The notes: generated by a model not told the origin, from the letters alone. 64,000 bases of DNA from Leclercia sp. S52 (GCF_039727615.1 NZ_CP152474.1:806001-870000), one strand, 5' to 3'; positions 49,893 to 63,666 are shown, counted from the stretch's first letter. Numbers and translations: made by a program.

Positions 49893-50580
49893 CCAGTTTC
49901 TGTACCAGGGTCTCAACCATCAGGCTGGACTGTTTGGCGGCGACCACGAGGAACTCGTCGAAGCTCAGGTGAGACTGCTGATCCGCGACGTCAGAGATGG
50001 CGCGAACCACCACGAAGGGTACGCTGAAGTTATGGCAGACGTGGGCAATGGCGGTCGCTTCCATCTCCACGGCAATTGCCTGCGGGAAGTTATGACGGAT
50101 TTTTGCCAGGTTCACGGAGCCATTGATAAAGGCATCGCCGCTGACGATCAGGCCGCGCACGGCGTTGAGGTTCAGCTCTGCGATGCAGCTTTCTGCGGCA
50201 GCAACCAGCTTGTCATCGGCTTTAAAACCGGCCGGGCAGCCCGGAAGCTGGCCGTACTCGTAACCAAAGGCGGTTACGTCGGCGTCGTGATAGCGCGCTT
50301 CGTCAGAAACCACGATATCGCCCACTTTCAGGGTTGGCGCCAGGCCGCCCGCAGAGCCGGTGTTGATGATCACGTCTGGCTTGCAGCGTTCCAGCAGCAG
50401 GGTAGCGCCCAGCGCGGCGGAAACTTTACCGATACCCGATTTCAGCAGAGCAACTTCTGTACCGTTCAGCGTGCCGGTGTAAATCTCGCAGCCACCCAGG
50501 GAGAGGGTCTGACGGTTCTCAATTTTGTCACGCAGCAGCGTAACTTCTTCTTCCATTGCTCCAATAATACCGATTTTCAT
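49882..50580 (-). CDS. mtnN: 5'-methylthioadenosine/S-adenosylhomocysteine nucleosidase
   Basis: Cleaves adenine from MTA, SAH and 5'-deoxyadenosine; recycles the by-product of SpeE. 232 residues as in E. coli (also called pfs). Catalytic E12 (GAMEEEV), E174 in EMEATAI and D197 in RAISDVAD. Start ATG at 50580. Overlaps btuF by 11 bp; divergent from dgt. Confidence 0.97.
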   Translation of the reverse strand: MKIGIIGAMEEEVTLLRDKIENRQTLSLGGCEIYTGTLNGTEVALLKSGIGKVSAALGATLLLERCKPDVIINTGSAGGLAPTLKVGDIVVSDEARYHDADVTAFGYEYGQLPGCPAGFKADDKLVAAAESCIAELNLNAVRGLIVSGDAFINGSVNLAKIRHNFPQAIAVEMEATAIAHVCHNFSVPFVVVRAISDVADQQSHLSFDEFLVVAAKQSSLMVETLVQKLARG

Positions 50581-50662
50581 AGATTTACTCGCGATGTGCC
50601 TTGTTAAGATGCATAGTCTATCATGCGCTTCAGGGGAAACGCATTCTCACGCGGGGGAGCAC

Positions 50663-52178
50663 ATGGCACCAATCGATTTTCGCACCAAAATTAACTGGCA
50701 TCGCCGGTACCGCTCGCCGCAGGGGAACAAGAGCGAACATGAGATCCTGCGGATCTTCGAAAGCGACCGCGGGCGCATCGTTAACTCGCCGGCGATCCGC
50801 CGTCTGCAGCAAAAAACGCAGGTCTTTCCCCTCGAACGCAACGCCGCCGTGCGCACCCGTCTGACCCATTCGCTGGAGGTGCAGCAGGTGGGCCGCTATA
50901 TCGCCAAAGAGATCTTAAGCCGCCTCAAGGAGCAGCGCCTGCTGGAGACTTACGGGCTGGATGAACTGACCGGGCCGTTCGAGAGTATCGTTGAGATGGC
51001 GTGCCTGATGCACGATATCGGTAATCCCCCCCTTTGGTCATTTTGGCGAAGCGGCCATCAATGACTGGTTCCGCCAGCGCCTGTTCCCCTCCGATGCCGC
51101 CAGCCAGCCGCTGAGCGACGACCGCTGTCTGGTGCAGGCTCTGCGGCTGCGTGACGGTGAAGAGGCGCTGAACGGGCTGCGGCGCAAGGTGCGTCAGGAT
51201 CTGTGTCATTTTGAAGGCAACGCGCAGGGCATCCGTCTGGTGCACTCCCTGATGCGCATGAACCTCACCTGGGCGCAGGTGGGATGCATTCTGAAATATA
51301 CCCGCCCCGCCTGGTGGCAGGGTGACCCTCCCGCGACGCACAACTATTTAATGAAAAAACCGGGCTACTATTTCTCGGAAGAGACGTATATCGAGCGTCT
51401 GCGTCAGGAACTCTCCCTCACGCAGTATGCCCGTTTTCCATTGACCTGGATTATGGAAGCGGCTGACGATATTTCCTATTGCGTGGCCGATCTGGAAGAT
51501 GCGGTAGAAAAAAGAATATTCAGCGTCGAGGGGCTTTATCAGCATCTTTATGATGCCTGGGGCAACCACGAGAAAGGGTCATTGTTTTCCCAGGTGGTTG
51601 AAAATGCCTGGGAGAAATCACGCTCCAATTCCCTCAGTCGCAGCACCGAAGATCAGTTCTTTATGTATTTACGCGTCAATACATTAAATAAGCTGGTGCC
51701 TTACGCGGCTGAGCGTTTTATCGACAATATCGAACAGATCTACCAGGGTGAATTCAACCATGCGCTGCTGGAGGACGATAGCAGCTTTAGCCAACTGCTT
51801 GAACTCTATAAAAATGTTGCTATGCGTCATGTGTTCAGCCACCCGGAAGTGGAGCAGCTGGAATTACAGGGCTATCGGGTGATAACCGGCCTGCTGGAGA
51901 TTTACCGCCCGCTGCTACAATTATCCGCCGAGGAGTTCAGCGAGCTGGTTGAAAAGGAACGGATCCGCCGTTTCCCGATTGAATCCCGCCTATTTCATAA
52001 ACTGTCACCGCGCCATCGGCTGGCGTATGTGGAATCGGTGAGTAAATTTGACCGGCAGCAGCCAGACTGGCCGGTGCTGGAGTTTTATTATCGCTGCCGC
52101 CTGATTCAGGACTATATCAGCGGAATGACAGACCTGTATGCCTGGGATGAATACCGCAAGTTGATGGCGGTGGAATAA
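50663..52178 (+). CDS. dgt: dGTP triphosphohydrolase Dgt (one-base insertion)
   Basis: HD-domain enzyme converting dGTP to deoxyguanosine and triphosphate. Start ATG at 50663 ([21 protein letters not shown]) after GGGGGAGC. Frame breaks at a C-run, 51026-51032 (7 C): with six the protein reads [19 protein letters not shown], keeping the HD metal motif. The span is 1515 + 1 bases, giving 504 residues (E. coli 505). Taken literally, the product would stop at 51064 within the catalytic domain. Confidence 0.93.
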
Positions 52179-52235
52179 GGCTGAGTTTTGTAAAGACGGC
52201 CAATAAATTTTTACTTTTTCCAGAAACTTAATGCC

Positions 52236-52264
52236 GGAACTAAGCGCGTCGAAACGAATCTGAT
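52236..52264 (+). promoter_or_regulatory. Sigma-E promoter of degP
   Basis: GGAACT, 17 bp, TCTGAT: same spacing and near-identical boxes to the E. coli degP sigma-E promoter. TTGTAAAGACGG near 52188 resembles a CpxR half-site. Both fit induction by envelope stress. Confidence 0.8.
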
Positions 52265-52308
52265 ATACACAGCAATTGTGCGTGACCTGTAAATCGAGAT
52301 TAAGAAAC

Positions 52309-53751
52309 ATGAAAAAAACCACTTTAGCAATGAGTGCACTGGCTCTGAGTTTAGGTTTAGCGTTATCCCCTCTGTCTGCCAGCGCAGCAGAGACCGTCTC
52401 TTCCGCAGCCACTGCGCAACAGATGCCAAGCCTGGCACCGATGCTGGAAAAAGTGATGCCGTCGGTGGTGAGTATCAACGTCGAAGGCAGTACCACCGTC
52501 AACACGCCGCGTATGCCGCGTAACTTCCAGCAGTTCTTCGGTGATAACTCGCCGTTCTGCCAGGAAGGTTCACCGTTCCAGAGCTCACCGTTCTGCCAGG
52601 GCGCTGGTCCGGGCGATGACGGCGGCAATGGCGGCGGCCAGCAGCAGAAGTTTATGGCGCTGGGCTCCGGCGTGATCATTGACGCGGCCAAAGGCTATGT
52701 CGTCACCAACAACCACGTGGTGGACAATGCCAGCACCATCAAGGTTCAGCTGAGCGACGGGCGCAAGCTTGACGCGAAAGTCGTCGGGAAAGATCCACGC
52801 TCTGATATCGCCCTGATTCAGATTCAGGATCCGAAAAACCTGACCGCGATTAAGCTGGCCGACTCTGACGCGCTGCGCGTCGGGGACTACACCGTGGCGA
52901 TCGGTAACCCGTTTGGTCTGGGTGAGACGGTCACTTCCGGTATCGTTTCTGCCCTCGGCCGTAGCGGCCTGAACGCAGAAAACTACGAAAACTTTATCCA
53001 GACCGATGCGGCGATTAACCGCGGTAACTCCGGTGGTGCGCTGGTCAACCTGAACGGTGAGCTGATCGGGATTAACACCGCGATCCTCGCCCCGGACGGC
53101 GGCAACATCGGGATTGGCTTTGCTATCCCAAGCAACATGGTGAAAAACCTGACCGCGCAGATGGTTGAGTTTGGCCAGGTGAAACGCGGCGAGCTGGGGA
53201 TTCTGGGTACAGAGCTGAACTCCGAGCTGGCGAAAGCGATGAAGGTTGACGCCCAGCGCGGCGCCTTTGTCAGCCAGGTGATGCCAAACTCCTCCGCGGC
53301 GAAAGCGGGGATCAAGGCCGGTGACGTCATCACCACCCTGAACGGCAAACCGGTGAGCAGCTTCGCGGCACTGCGTGCGGAAGTCGGCTCCATGCCAGTG
53401 GGCAGCAAGGTCTCCCTGGGCCTGCTGCGTGAAGGGAAGCCGGTAACGGTGACGCTGGAACTGCAGCAGAGCAGCCAGCAGAATCAGGCCGGTGCTGCCG
53501 CTGTCTTCAGCGGGATCGAAGGTGCGGATATGAGCAACAAAGGCCAGGATAAAGGCGTATCGGTGGATAACGTCAAAGCCAACAGCCCGGCTGCCCGTAT
53601 CGGCCTGAAGAAAGGGGATGTGATTATTGGTGCCAACCAGCAGCCGATTAAGAACGTCGACGAACTGCGCAAAATTCTCGACAGCAAACCGTCGGTGCTG
53701 GCGCTGAACATCCAGCGTGGCGACACCTCCCTCTATCTGCTGATGCAGTAA
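52309..53751 (+). CDS. degP: Periplasmic serine protease/chaperone DegP
   Basis: HtrA protease that degrades misfolded envelope proteins. 480 residues (E. coli 474). Signal peptide 1-26 (SASA-AETV). Catalytic triad H136 (TNNHVVD), D166 (RSDIALI), S241 (GNSGGALV). LA loop with two Cys (SPFCQEG, SPFCQGA) and a Gly-rich insert a little longer than in E. coli; two PDZ domains (about 290-370 and 395-470). Start ATG at 52309. Confidence 0.97.
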   Translation: MKKTTLAMSALALSLGLALSPLSASAAETVSSAATAQQMPSLAPMLEKVMPSVVSINVEGSTTVNTPRMPRNFQQFFGDNSPFCQEGSPFQSSPFCQGAGPGDDGGNGGGQQQKFMALGSGVIIDAAKGYVVTNNHVVDNASTIKVQLSDGRKLDAKVVGKDPRSDIALIQIQDPKNLTAIKLADSDALRVGDYTVAIGNPFGLGETVTSGIVSALGRSGLNAENYENFIQTDAAINRGNSGGALVNLNGELIGINTAILAPDGGNIGIGFAIPSNMVKNLTAQMVEFGQVKRGELGILGTELNSELAKAMKVDAQRGAFVSQVMPNSSAAKAGIKAGDVITTLNGKPVSSFAALRAEVGSMPVGSKVSLGLLREGKPVTVTLELQQSSQQNQAGAAAVFSGIEGADMSNKGQDKGVSVDNVKANSPAARIGLKKGDVIIGANQQPIKNVDELRKILDSKPSVLALNIQRGDTSLYLLMQ

Positions 53752-53759
53752 TCTGTTCC

Positions 53760-53793
53760 GCCCCTGTTTCTGCCTGGAAACAGGGGCTTTTTT
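53760..53793 (+). terminator. Terminator after degP
   Basis: GCCCCTGTTT-N8-AAACAGGGGC followed by six T. Confidence 0.88.
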
Positions 53794-53911
53794 CACTCCT
53801 TTCTGTGAACCCTCCCACAAGTCCATACTTCTCCCTGTGAGTTTGTGCATTCGCACAATGCGGCCCTGATTAATCTTCCTTATGCTTGAGCTCTGCTCAG
53901 AGGAGGGCGAC

Positions 53912-55069
53912 ATGGCTGGCTGGCATCTTGATACCAAAATGGCGCAGGATATCGTGGCGCGAACAATGCGCATCATCGACACCAATATCAACGTGATGGA
54001 TGCACGTGGCCGGATTATTGGCAGTGGCGATCGCGAGCGTATTGGGGAATTGCACGAAGGTGCGCTGTTGGTGCTCTCTCAGGGGCGCGTGGTGGATATT
54101 GATGACGCGGTGGCGCGGCATCTGCATGGCGTGCGCCAGGGGATCAACCTGCCGTTGCGTCTGGAAGGCGAGATCGTCGGAGTTATCGGCCTGACCGGCG
54201 AGCCAGAATCCTTGCGCAAATACGGCGAGCTGGTCTGTATGACGGCAGAGATGATGCTGGAACAATCCCGCCTGATGCACCTCCTGGCGCAGGACAGCCG
54301 CCTGCGTGAAGAGCTGGTCATGAACCTGATTCAGGCAGAAGAACATACCCCGGCGCTGACGGAATGGGCGCAGCGTCTGGGCATCGACCTTAACCAGCCC
54401 CGCGTGGTAGCGGTGATCGAGGTCGATAGCGGTCAGTTGGGCGTCGACAGCGCGATGGTGGAGCTACAGCAGCTGCAAAACGCGCTGGCGACGCCGGAGC
54501 GCAATAACCTGGTGGCGATCGTCTCGCTGACCGAGATGGTGGTGCTCAAACCGGCGTTAAACCAGTTTGGTCGCTGGGATGCGGAAGATCATCGTCGGCG
54601 GGTGGAGCAGCTGATCGCGCGGATGAAAGAGAATGGGCAGCTGCGTTTCCGGGTGGCATTAGGTAACTACTTTACCGGCCCGGGCAGTATTGCCCGCTCC
54701 TGGCGTACGGCCCGCACCACGATGATGGTCGGCAAGCAGCGTATGCCGGAAAACCGCAGCTATTTTTATCAGGATTTGATGCTGCCGGTGCTGCTCGACA
54801 GCCTGCGCGGCGGCTGGCAGGCCAACGAACTGGCCCGCCCGCTGGTACGTCTGAAAGCGATGGATAACAACGGCCTGTTGCGGCGTACGCTGCAGGCGTG
54901 GTTCCGCCATAACGTCCAGCCGCTGGCCACGTCAAAGGCGCTCTTTATTCATCGCAATACGCTGGAGTACCGTCTGAACCGTATTTCGGAGTTAACGGGG
55001 CTGGATCTGGGGAATTTTGACGACCGGCTGTTGCTGTATGTGGCGTTGCAACTGGATGAGCAGCGGTGA
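53912..55069 (+). CDS. cdaR: Carbohydrate diacid regulator CdaR
   Basis: Activator of glucarate/galactarate uptake and catabolism genes. 385 residues as in E. coli. N-terminal diacid-sensing domain (about 1-135), a middle GGDEF-like degenerate domain, and a PucR-type C-terminal helix-turn-helix (about 325-380: FIHRNTLEYRLNRISELTGLDL). ATG at 53912 (MAGWHLDTKMAQ) follows AGAGGAGGG. The genes it controls are elsewhere. Confidence 0.96.
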   Translation: MAGWHLDTKMAQDIVARTMRIIDTNINVMDARGRIIGSGDRERIGELHEGALLVLSQGRVVDIDDAVARHLHGVRQGINLPLRLEGEIVGVIGLTGEPESLRKYGELVCMTAEMMLEQSRLMHLLAQDSRLREELVMNLIQAEEHTPALTEWAQRLGIDLNQPRVVAVIEVDSGQLGVDSAMVELQQLQNALATPERNNLVAIVSLTEMVVLKPALNQFGRWDAEDHRRRVEQLIARMKENGQLRFRVALGNYFTGPGSIARSWRTARTTMMVGKQRMPENRSYFYQDLMLPVLLDSLRGGWQANELARPLVRLKAMDNNGLLRRTLQAWFRHNVQPLATSKALFIHRNTLEYRLNRISELTGLDLGNFDDRLLLYVALQLDEQR

Positions 55070-55077
55070 GGTTGTTT

Positions 55078-55147
55078 GCCGGGTGGCGGCTGCGCCTTAC
55101 CCGGCCTACGAAAACATGTAGGCCCGGTAAGCGTAGCGCCACCGGGC
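55078..55147. repeat. BIME between cdaR and yaeH
   Basis: REP at 55078-55109 (GCCGGGTGGCGGCTGCGCCT...) and an opposite REP at 55118-55147 (GTAGGCCCGGTAAGCGTAGC...), between converging genes. Confidence 0.87.
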
Positions 55148-55158
55148 AATAAAGCGAC

Positions 55159-55548
55159 TTACTTATTACGGGTCAACTTCTCAAGATCGGCTTCGATTTC
55201 GGCGATCTTGTGGGTAACAACGCTTTCCAGATGACGCAGGTCATCCAGGATCTTCCGCTTCAGGTCCACTTCAGTGCGATCGCGCTGGCAAATCTGATCC
55301 AACTCATCAATCACATAGCGCAGATTCGGGCTGATCTCCTGCACCTCTTTGTAACCCTGGCCGACGCCATCGGCAACGACAGTTTTACGCTGACGTGGGT
55401 ACTTGAACTTCACGCTCTTGGCGAAGAACTCGCCTTTATCCTTGTGGAAATAGATTTTCAGGATATCGTTGTTGGCTTCCTGACGGAGGCTGTAACGGTC
55501 AATTTCATCAGGATTAGTAATGCCCAGACTTTTCAGATTATCGTACAT
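55159..55548 (-). CDS. yaeH: UPF0325 protein YaeH
   Basis: 129 residues (E. coli 128). Cytosolic, charged, mostly helical; starts [21 protein letters not shown]. No known motif; function unknown. ATG at 55548 chosen on homology; earlier in-frame starts extend toward the dapD terminator. Confidence 0.92.
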   Translation of the reverse strand: MYDNLKSLGITNPDEIDRYSLRQEANNDILKIYFHKDKGEFFAKSVKFKYPRQRKTVVADGVGQGYKEVQEISPNLRYVIDELDQICQRDRTEVDLKRKILDDLRHLESVVTHKIAEIEADLEKLTRNK

Positions 55549-55621
55549 AGCGGTACCCTTGATCTCAACATAACCCATGAATAATTCACGAAAAAAATCT
55601 ATTTTCGCCACCCTCAGATAT

Positions 55622-55650
55622 AAAAAAAGCGGGGTTGCCCCCGCTTTTTG
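55622..55650 (-). terminator. Terminator of dapD
   Basis: On the minus strand AAAAGCGGGGG-CAA-CCCCGCTTTTTTT lies just past the dapD stop. Confidence 0.87.
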
Positions 55651-55660
55651 TTATACCCGA

Positions 55661-56485
55661 TTAATCGATGGTGCGCAGCAGTTCGTTAATACCCACTTTG
55701 CCACGAGTTTTCGCATCGACTTTTTTAACGATGACCGCACAGTAGAGGCTGTATTTGCCATCTTTTGATGGCAGGTTGCCGGAGACCACCACGGAACCCG
55801 CCGGTACGCGACCGTAATGCACTTCACCGGTTTCACGATCGTAAATACGGGTGCTCTGGCCGATGTAAACGCCCATGGAGATCACGGAGCCTTCTTCCAC
55901 GATCACGCCTTCAACCACTTCGGAGCGCGCGCCGATGAAGCAGTTGTCTTCGATGATGGTCGGGTTCGCCTGCAGCGGCTCCAGAACACCACCGATACCC
56001 ACGCCGCCGGAGAGGTGTACGTTTTTACCGATCTGCGCACAGGAACCTACGGTCGCCCAGGTATCTACCATGGTGCCTTCGTCAACGTAAGCGCCGATGT
56101 TCACATAGGATGGCATCAGCACGGTATTGCGGGCAATAAATGCACCCTGGCGCACCGCGGCCGGTGGTACCACGCGGAAACCTTCTTTCTGGAAACGCGC
56201 TTCGTCGTAATCAGCGAATTTCATCGGGACTTTATCGAAGTAGCGGCTTTCCGCACCGTCGATAACCTGGTTATCGTTAATACGGAAAGAGAGCAGTACC
56301 GCTTTCTTCAGCCACTGGTGAGTGACCCACTGACCGTCGATCTTTTCGGCTACACGCAGCGCGCCGGAATCAAGCAGAGAAATCACCTGATTAACCGCCT
56401 CGCGGGTCACGGTATCCACATTTGCCGGAGTAATTTCGGCGCGACGCTCAAAAGCGGACTCAATAACGTTCTGTAACTGCTGCAT
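55661..56485 (-). CDS. dapD: Tetrahydrodipicolinate N-succinyltransferase
   Basis: Lysine/diaminopimelate pathway: succinylates tetrahydrodipicolinate. 274 residues as in E. coli. Left-handed beta-helix of hexapeptide repeats (about 105-245: [20 protein letters not shown] and following). Start ATG at 56485 ([15 protein letters not shown]). 30 bp after glnD, same strand. Confidence 0.98.
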   Translation of the reverse strand: MQQLQNVIESAFERRAEITPANVDTVTREAVNQVISLLDSGALRVAEKIDGQWVTHQWLKKAVLLSFRINDNQVIDGAESRYFDKVPMKFADYDEARFQKEGFRVVPPAAVRQGAFIARNTVLMPSYVNIGAYVDEGTMVDTWATVGSCAQIGKNVHLSGGVGIGGVLEPLQANPTIIEDNCFIGARSEVVEGVIVEEGSVISMGVYIGQSTRIYDRETGEVHYGRVPAGSVVVSGNLPSKDGKYSLYCAVIVKKVDAKTRGKVGINELLRTID

Positions 56486-56515
56486 AGTTCAACTCTTTCC
56501 AGGTAAAAAAAAACA

Positions 56516-59251
<2,736 letters not shown>

Positions 59252-59254
59252 TTA

Positions 59255-60049
59255 TCATGCGTCTTGCGAGAGTATCGCCGGGATGGTGTCATCCTTGCGT
59301 AACGTCAGAATTTCGCAGCCGTTGTCGGTCACCACAATAGTATGCTCGTACTGGGCAGACAAGCTCCGGTCTTTGGTTTTCACCGTCCAGCCATCTTTCA
59401 TGGTACGGATGCGGTAGTCGCCGGAGTTGACCATCGGCTCGATGGTAAAGGTCATGCCCGCCTGCAGCACCACGCCGCCGTCATCTGCATCATAGTGCAG
59501 AACCTGCGGCTCTTCGTGGAAGACACGGCCAATACCGTGACCGCAGTATTCGCGTACTACGGAGAAACCTTCTGCTTCAACGAATTTCTGGATAGCCGCA
59601 CCGAGGGTACGCAGACGAATACCTGGCTTGACCATCTTCAGGGCCAGGTAGAGGCTCTCCTGGGTCACTTTACACAGGCGCTCGCCCAGAATGGTCGGTT
59701 TGCCAACGATGAACATTTTGGAGGTGTCACCGTGATACTCGTCTTTAATGACGGTTACGTCGATGTTGACGATGTCGCCATCTTTCAGCAGCTTTTCGTC
59801 ATCCGGGATGCCGTGGCAAACCACTTCATTAATAGAGATACACACGGATTTCGGGAAGCCGTGGTAGCCAAGGCAGGCGGAGACTGCCTGCTGCTCATTT
59901 ACGATGTAATCATTGCAGATGCGATCCAGCTCGCCGGTGCTGACGCCCGGTTTGACGAACGGTTCGATCATTTCCAGCACTTCAGCGGCCAGACGACCGG
60001 CGACGCGCATCTTTTCAATTTCTTCAGGTGTCTTAATAGAGATAGCCAT
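59255..60049 (-). CDS. map: Methionine aminopeptidase
   Basis: Removes the N-terminal Met from new proteins. 264 residues as in E. coli. Metal ligands expected at D97 (NIDVTV), D108 (YHGDTS), H171 (GHGIGRVFHEEPQ), E204 (TIEPM) and E235 (QYEHT) are all visible. Start ATG at 60049. Divergent from rpsB. Confidence 0.98.
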   Translation of the reverse strand: MAISIKTPEEIEKMRVAGRLAAEVLEMIEPFVKPGVSTGELDRICNDYIVNEQQAVSACLGYHGFPKSVCISINEVVCHGIPDDEKLLKDGDIVNIDVTVIKDEYHGDTSKMFIVGKPTILGERLCKVTQESLYLALKMVKPGIRLRTLGAAIQKFVEAEGFSVVREYCGHGIGRVFHEEPQVLHYDADDGGVVLQAGMTFTIEPMVNSGDYRIRTMKDGWTVKTKDRSLSAQYEHTIVVTDNGCEILTLRKDDTIPAILSQDA

Positions 60050-60170
60050 GTAATCTGTCCATCAGTGTCGTTTTTTTCGACAATACTAGTCTAAGTGTTG
60101 TCAATGGTATCAGTCTGGCGCACATGCTGCCAAATTGAGATTCCTTCACCGCACACACCGCCAACAATTG

Positions 60171-60200
60171 TTGGTTTCGGGTAGCATTTTGTGGTATAAA
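60171..60200 (+). promoter_or_regulatory. rpsB promoter
   Basis: TTGGTT, 18 bp, TATAAA, followed by GCGCGCC at the start region: a GC-rich discriminator typical of stringently controlled ribosomal genes. The leader would be about 160 nt. Confidence 0.65.
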
Positions 60201-60206
60201 GCGCGC

Positions 60207-60343
60207 CGGACTTCCGATCCATTTCAGATACACAGGATGGACGGGAGCGACAAATCTCACTTTGTGTAACAACACACACGTATCGGCACATATTCCGGGG
60301 TGCCCTTTGGGGTCGGTAATATGGGATACGTGGAGGCATAACC
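60207..60343 (+). ncRNA. tff: rpsB leader, T44/tff RNA region
   Basis: This part of the rpsB 5' leader corresponds in place to the T44 (tff) RNA of E. coli, about 136 nt upstream of rpsB. The segment is GC-rich with short inverted repeats (for example CCGGGGTGCCC near 60295). The leader is also where ribosomal protein S2 represses rpsB-tsf in E. coli. Ends are approximate. Confidence 0.5.
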
Positions 60344-60354
60344 CCAACTTTTAA

Positions 60355-61095
<741 letters not shown>

Positions 61096-61130
61096 TAAGG
61101 TTCTACCCCTTATTAGTACCGTGTATGAAT

Positions 61131-61156
61131 AGGGGCCCATTATCGGCCCCTTTTTT
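61131..61156 (+). terminator. Attenuator between rpsB and tsf
   Basis: GGGGCC-CATTATC-GGCCCC and six T. In E. coli partial termination here sets the S2 to EF-Ts ratio. Confidence 0.85.
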
Positions 61157-61212
61157 CAATTTATACTGTTTGGCTTCTGGCCGGGCAGTTCACACCTCCC
61201 GAGGATTTAAGA

Positions 61213-62065
61213 ATGGCTGAAATTACCGCATCCCTGGTAAAAGAGCTGCGTGAGCGTACTGGCGCAGGCATGATGGATTGCAAAAAAGCGCTGACCGAAG
61301 CGAACGGCGACATCGAGCTGGCAATCGAAAACATGCGTAAATCTGGTGCGATCAAAGCAGCTAAAAAAAGCAGGCAACGTTGCTGCTGACGGCGTGATCA
61401 TCACTAAGATCGACGGCACCTACGGCATCATTCTGGAAGTTAACTGCCAGACTGACTTCGTTGCTAAAGATGGCGGTTTCCAGGCATTTGCTAACAAAGT
61501 ACTGGACGCAGCTATTGCTGGCAAAATCACCGACGTTGAAGTTCTGAAAGCACAGTTCGAAGAAGAGCGTGTTGCACTGGTTGCTAAAATCGGTGAGAAC
61601 ATCAACATCCGTCGCGTTTCTTCCCTGGAAGGCGAAGTACTGGGTTCATACCAGCACGGCGCACGTATCGGTGTTCTGGTTGCGGCTAAAGGCGCTGACG
61701 AAGAGCTGGTTAAACAGCTGGCAATGCACATCGCTGCAAGCAAGCCAGAATTCGTTAAGCCAGAAGACGTGTCTGCTGAAGTAGTAGAAAAAGAGTACCA
61801 GGTTCAGCTGGACATCGCCATGCAGTCTGGCAAGCCAAAAGAAATCGCAGAGAAAATGGTTGAAGGCCGCATGAAGAAATTCACCGGCGAAGTTTCTCTG
61901 ACTGGCCAGCCATTCGTTATGGATCCAAGCAAAACTGTTGCTCAGCTGCTGAAAGAGCACAACGCTGACGTAACTGGCTTCATCCGCTTCGAAGTGGGCG
62001 AAGGCATCGAGAAAGTTGAGACTGACTTCGCAGCAGAAGTTGCTGCAATGTCCAAGCAGTCTTAA
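61213..62065 (+). CDS. tsf: Elongation factor Ts (one-base insertion near 5' end)
   Basis: Nucleotide exchange factor for EF-Tu, essential. ATG at 61213 ([20 protein letters not shown]). The frame breaks in an A-run, 61363-61369 (7 A): with six the protein reads [16 protein letters not shown]. Span 852 + 1 bases gives 283 residues, the E. coli length. N-terminal UBA-like domain 1-50; core with TDFV motif (QTDFVAKD). Since loss of tsf is lethal, the insertion is almost surely an error in the sequence. Confidence 0.95.
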
Positions 62066-62074
62066 TCAGCGAAA

Positions 62075-62103
62075 AGAAGCCGCCTGAGGGCGGCTTCTTT
62101 TTG
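62075..62103 (+). terminator. Terminator after tsf
   Basis: AGAAGCCGCC-TGAG-GGCGGCTTCT followed by T-run. Confidence 0.88.
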
Positions 62104-62215
62104 TGTACGTTATGTGTAAATCAGCCAGATGCCTATAGTGTCTGTGTTGAGATGCGATATATCATGTCGCCAGAATTAACCCCATCTTAATCGTTGACAG
62201 TCCCAGGAAAGAAAT

Positions 62216-62941
62216 ATGGCTACCAATGCAAAACCCGTTTACAAACGCATTCTGCTTAAGCTGAGTGGCGAAGCGCTGCAAGGGTCGGAAGGCTTCGGTA
62301 TTGACGCAAGCATCCTTGACCGCATGGCGCAGGAAATCAAAGAACTGGTTGAACTGGGCATCCAGGTTGGCGTAGTCATTGGCGGTGGTAACCTTTTCCG
62401 TGGCGCGGGTCTGGCAAAAGCAGGCATGAATCGCGTGGTGGGCGACCACATGGGTATGCTGGCAACGGTCATGAATGGCCTGGCTATGCGTGATGCACTG
62501 CATCGTGCCTATGTGAATGCACGCCTGATGTCCGCTATTCCGTTGAATGGCGTGTGTGATAACTACAGCTGGGCCGAAGCCATCAGCCTGCTGCGCAACA
62601 ACCGCGTGGTGATCCTCTCCGCCGGTACGGGTAACCCGTTCTTTACCACCGATTCAGCGGCCTGCCTGCGCGGTATCGAGATCGAAGCCGATGTGGTACT
62701 GAAAGCGACCAAAGTGGATGGCGTGTTTACAGCCGATCCGGCAAAAGATCCTGCTGCGACCATGTACGATCAGCTCTCCTACAGCGAAGTGCTGGATAAA
62801 GAGCTGAAAGTGATGGATCTTGCCGCCTTCACGCTGGCTCGCGACCACAAACTGCCGATCCGTGTCTTCAACATGAACAAACCTGGCGCGCTGCGTCGTG
62901 TGGTCATGGGTGAAAAAGAAGGCACTTTGATCACGGAATAA
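62216..62941 (+). CDS. pyrH: Uridylate kinase
   Basis: UMP kinase of pyrimidine synthesis (amino acid kinase family), hexameric, feedback-inhibited by UTP. 241 residues as in E. coli. [21 protein letters not shown] and the ATP loop [12 protein letters not shown] are conserved. Start ATG at 62216. TATAGT near 62136 could be a -10, but no strong promoter is seen. Confidence 0.98.
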   Translation: MATNAKPVYKRILLKLSGEALQGSEGFGIDASILDRMAQEIKELVELGIQVGVVIGGGNLFRGAGLAKAGMNRVVGDHMGMLATVMNGLAMRDALHRAYVNARLMSAIPLNGVCDNYSWAEAISLLRNNRVVILSAGTGNPFFTTDSAACLRGIEIEADVVLKATKVDGVFTADPAKDPAATMYDQLSYSEVLDKELKVMDLAAFTLARDHKLPIRVFNMNKPGALRRVVMGEKEGTLITE

Positions 62942-62960
62942 TTTCCGTCGACGATAAATA

Positions 62961-63001
62961 CAGGTAAGATTCCGCTTTACTTTGTAGTGATATCTTACCT
63001 G
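62961..63001 (+). other. Inverted repeat between pyrH and frr
   Basis: CAGGTAAGAT (62961-62970) and ATCTTACCTG (62992-63001) are perfect 10-bp arms with a 21-nt loop. There is no U-run, so it is a processing site or operator rather than a standard terminator. Confidence 0.5.
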
Positions 63002-63016
63002 GACGCGCCTTTGGCG

Positions 63017-63043
63017 TTGTCATGAATTAAACGCGACTATACT
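63017..63043 (+). promoter_or_regulatory. Possible frr promoter
   Basis: TTGTCA and TATACT separated by 15 bp (shorter than ideal), about 66 bp before the frr start. Confidence 0.4.
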
Positions 63044-63108
63044 TAGCACACCTGTAGCGATGTGCTGGTGGATAGTCTGCCTGAGACAAGTTTCCAAGGA
63101 TTCGTAAC

Positions 63109-63666
63109 GTGATTAACGACATCAGAAAAGATGCTGAAGTACGCATGGACAAATGCGTAGAAGCGTTCAAAACCCAAATCAGCAAAATCCGTACTGGCCG
63201 TGCTTCTCCAAGCCTGCTGGATGGTATCGTCGTGGAATACTACGGTACGCCAACCCCACTGCGTCAGCTGGCGCAGGTGACGGTAGAAGATACCCGTACG
63301 CTGAAAATCAACGTCTTCGATCGTTCAATGGGCCCGGCCGTTGAGAAAGCCATCATGGCGTCCGATCTGGGTCTGAACCCAAGCTCTGCAGGCACGGATA
63401 TCCGTGTTCCACTGCCAGCGCTGACCGAAGAGCGTCGTAAAGATCTGATCAAAGTGGTACGTGGTGAAGCAGAGCAGGGCCGTGTGGCCGTGCGTAACGT
63501 TCGCCGTGACGCGAACGATAAAGTGAAAGCGCTGCTGAAAGATAAAGAGATCAGCGAAGATGACGATCGCCGCTCTCAGGACGATGTACAGAAACTGACC
63601 GATGCGGCTATCAAGAAACTTGATGCGGCGCTGGCAGAAAAAGAAGCGGAACTGATGCAGTTCTGA
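63109..63666 (+). CDS. frr: Ribosome recycling factor
   Basis: Splits post-termination ribosomes with EF-G; essential. 185 residues as in E. coli, GTG start at 63109 after AAGGA (also GTG in E. coli). Long three-helix bundle: [17 protein letters not shown] and [17 protein letters not shown]; hinge near 30 and 105. Confidence 0.98.
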   Translation: MINDIRKDAEVRMDKCVEAFKTQISKIRTGRASPSLLDGIVVEYYGTPTPLRQLAQVTVEDTRTLKINVFDRSMGPAVEKAIMASDLGLNPSSAGTDIRVPLPALTEERRKDLIKVVRGEAEQGRVAVRNVRRDANDKVKALLKDKEISEDDDRRSQDDVQKLTDAAIKKLDAALAEKEAELMQF

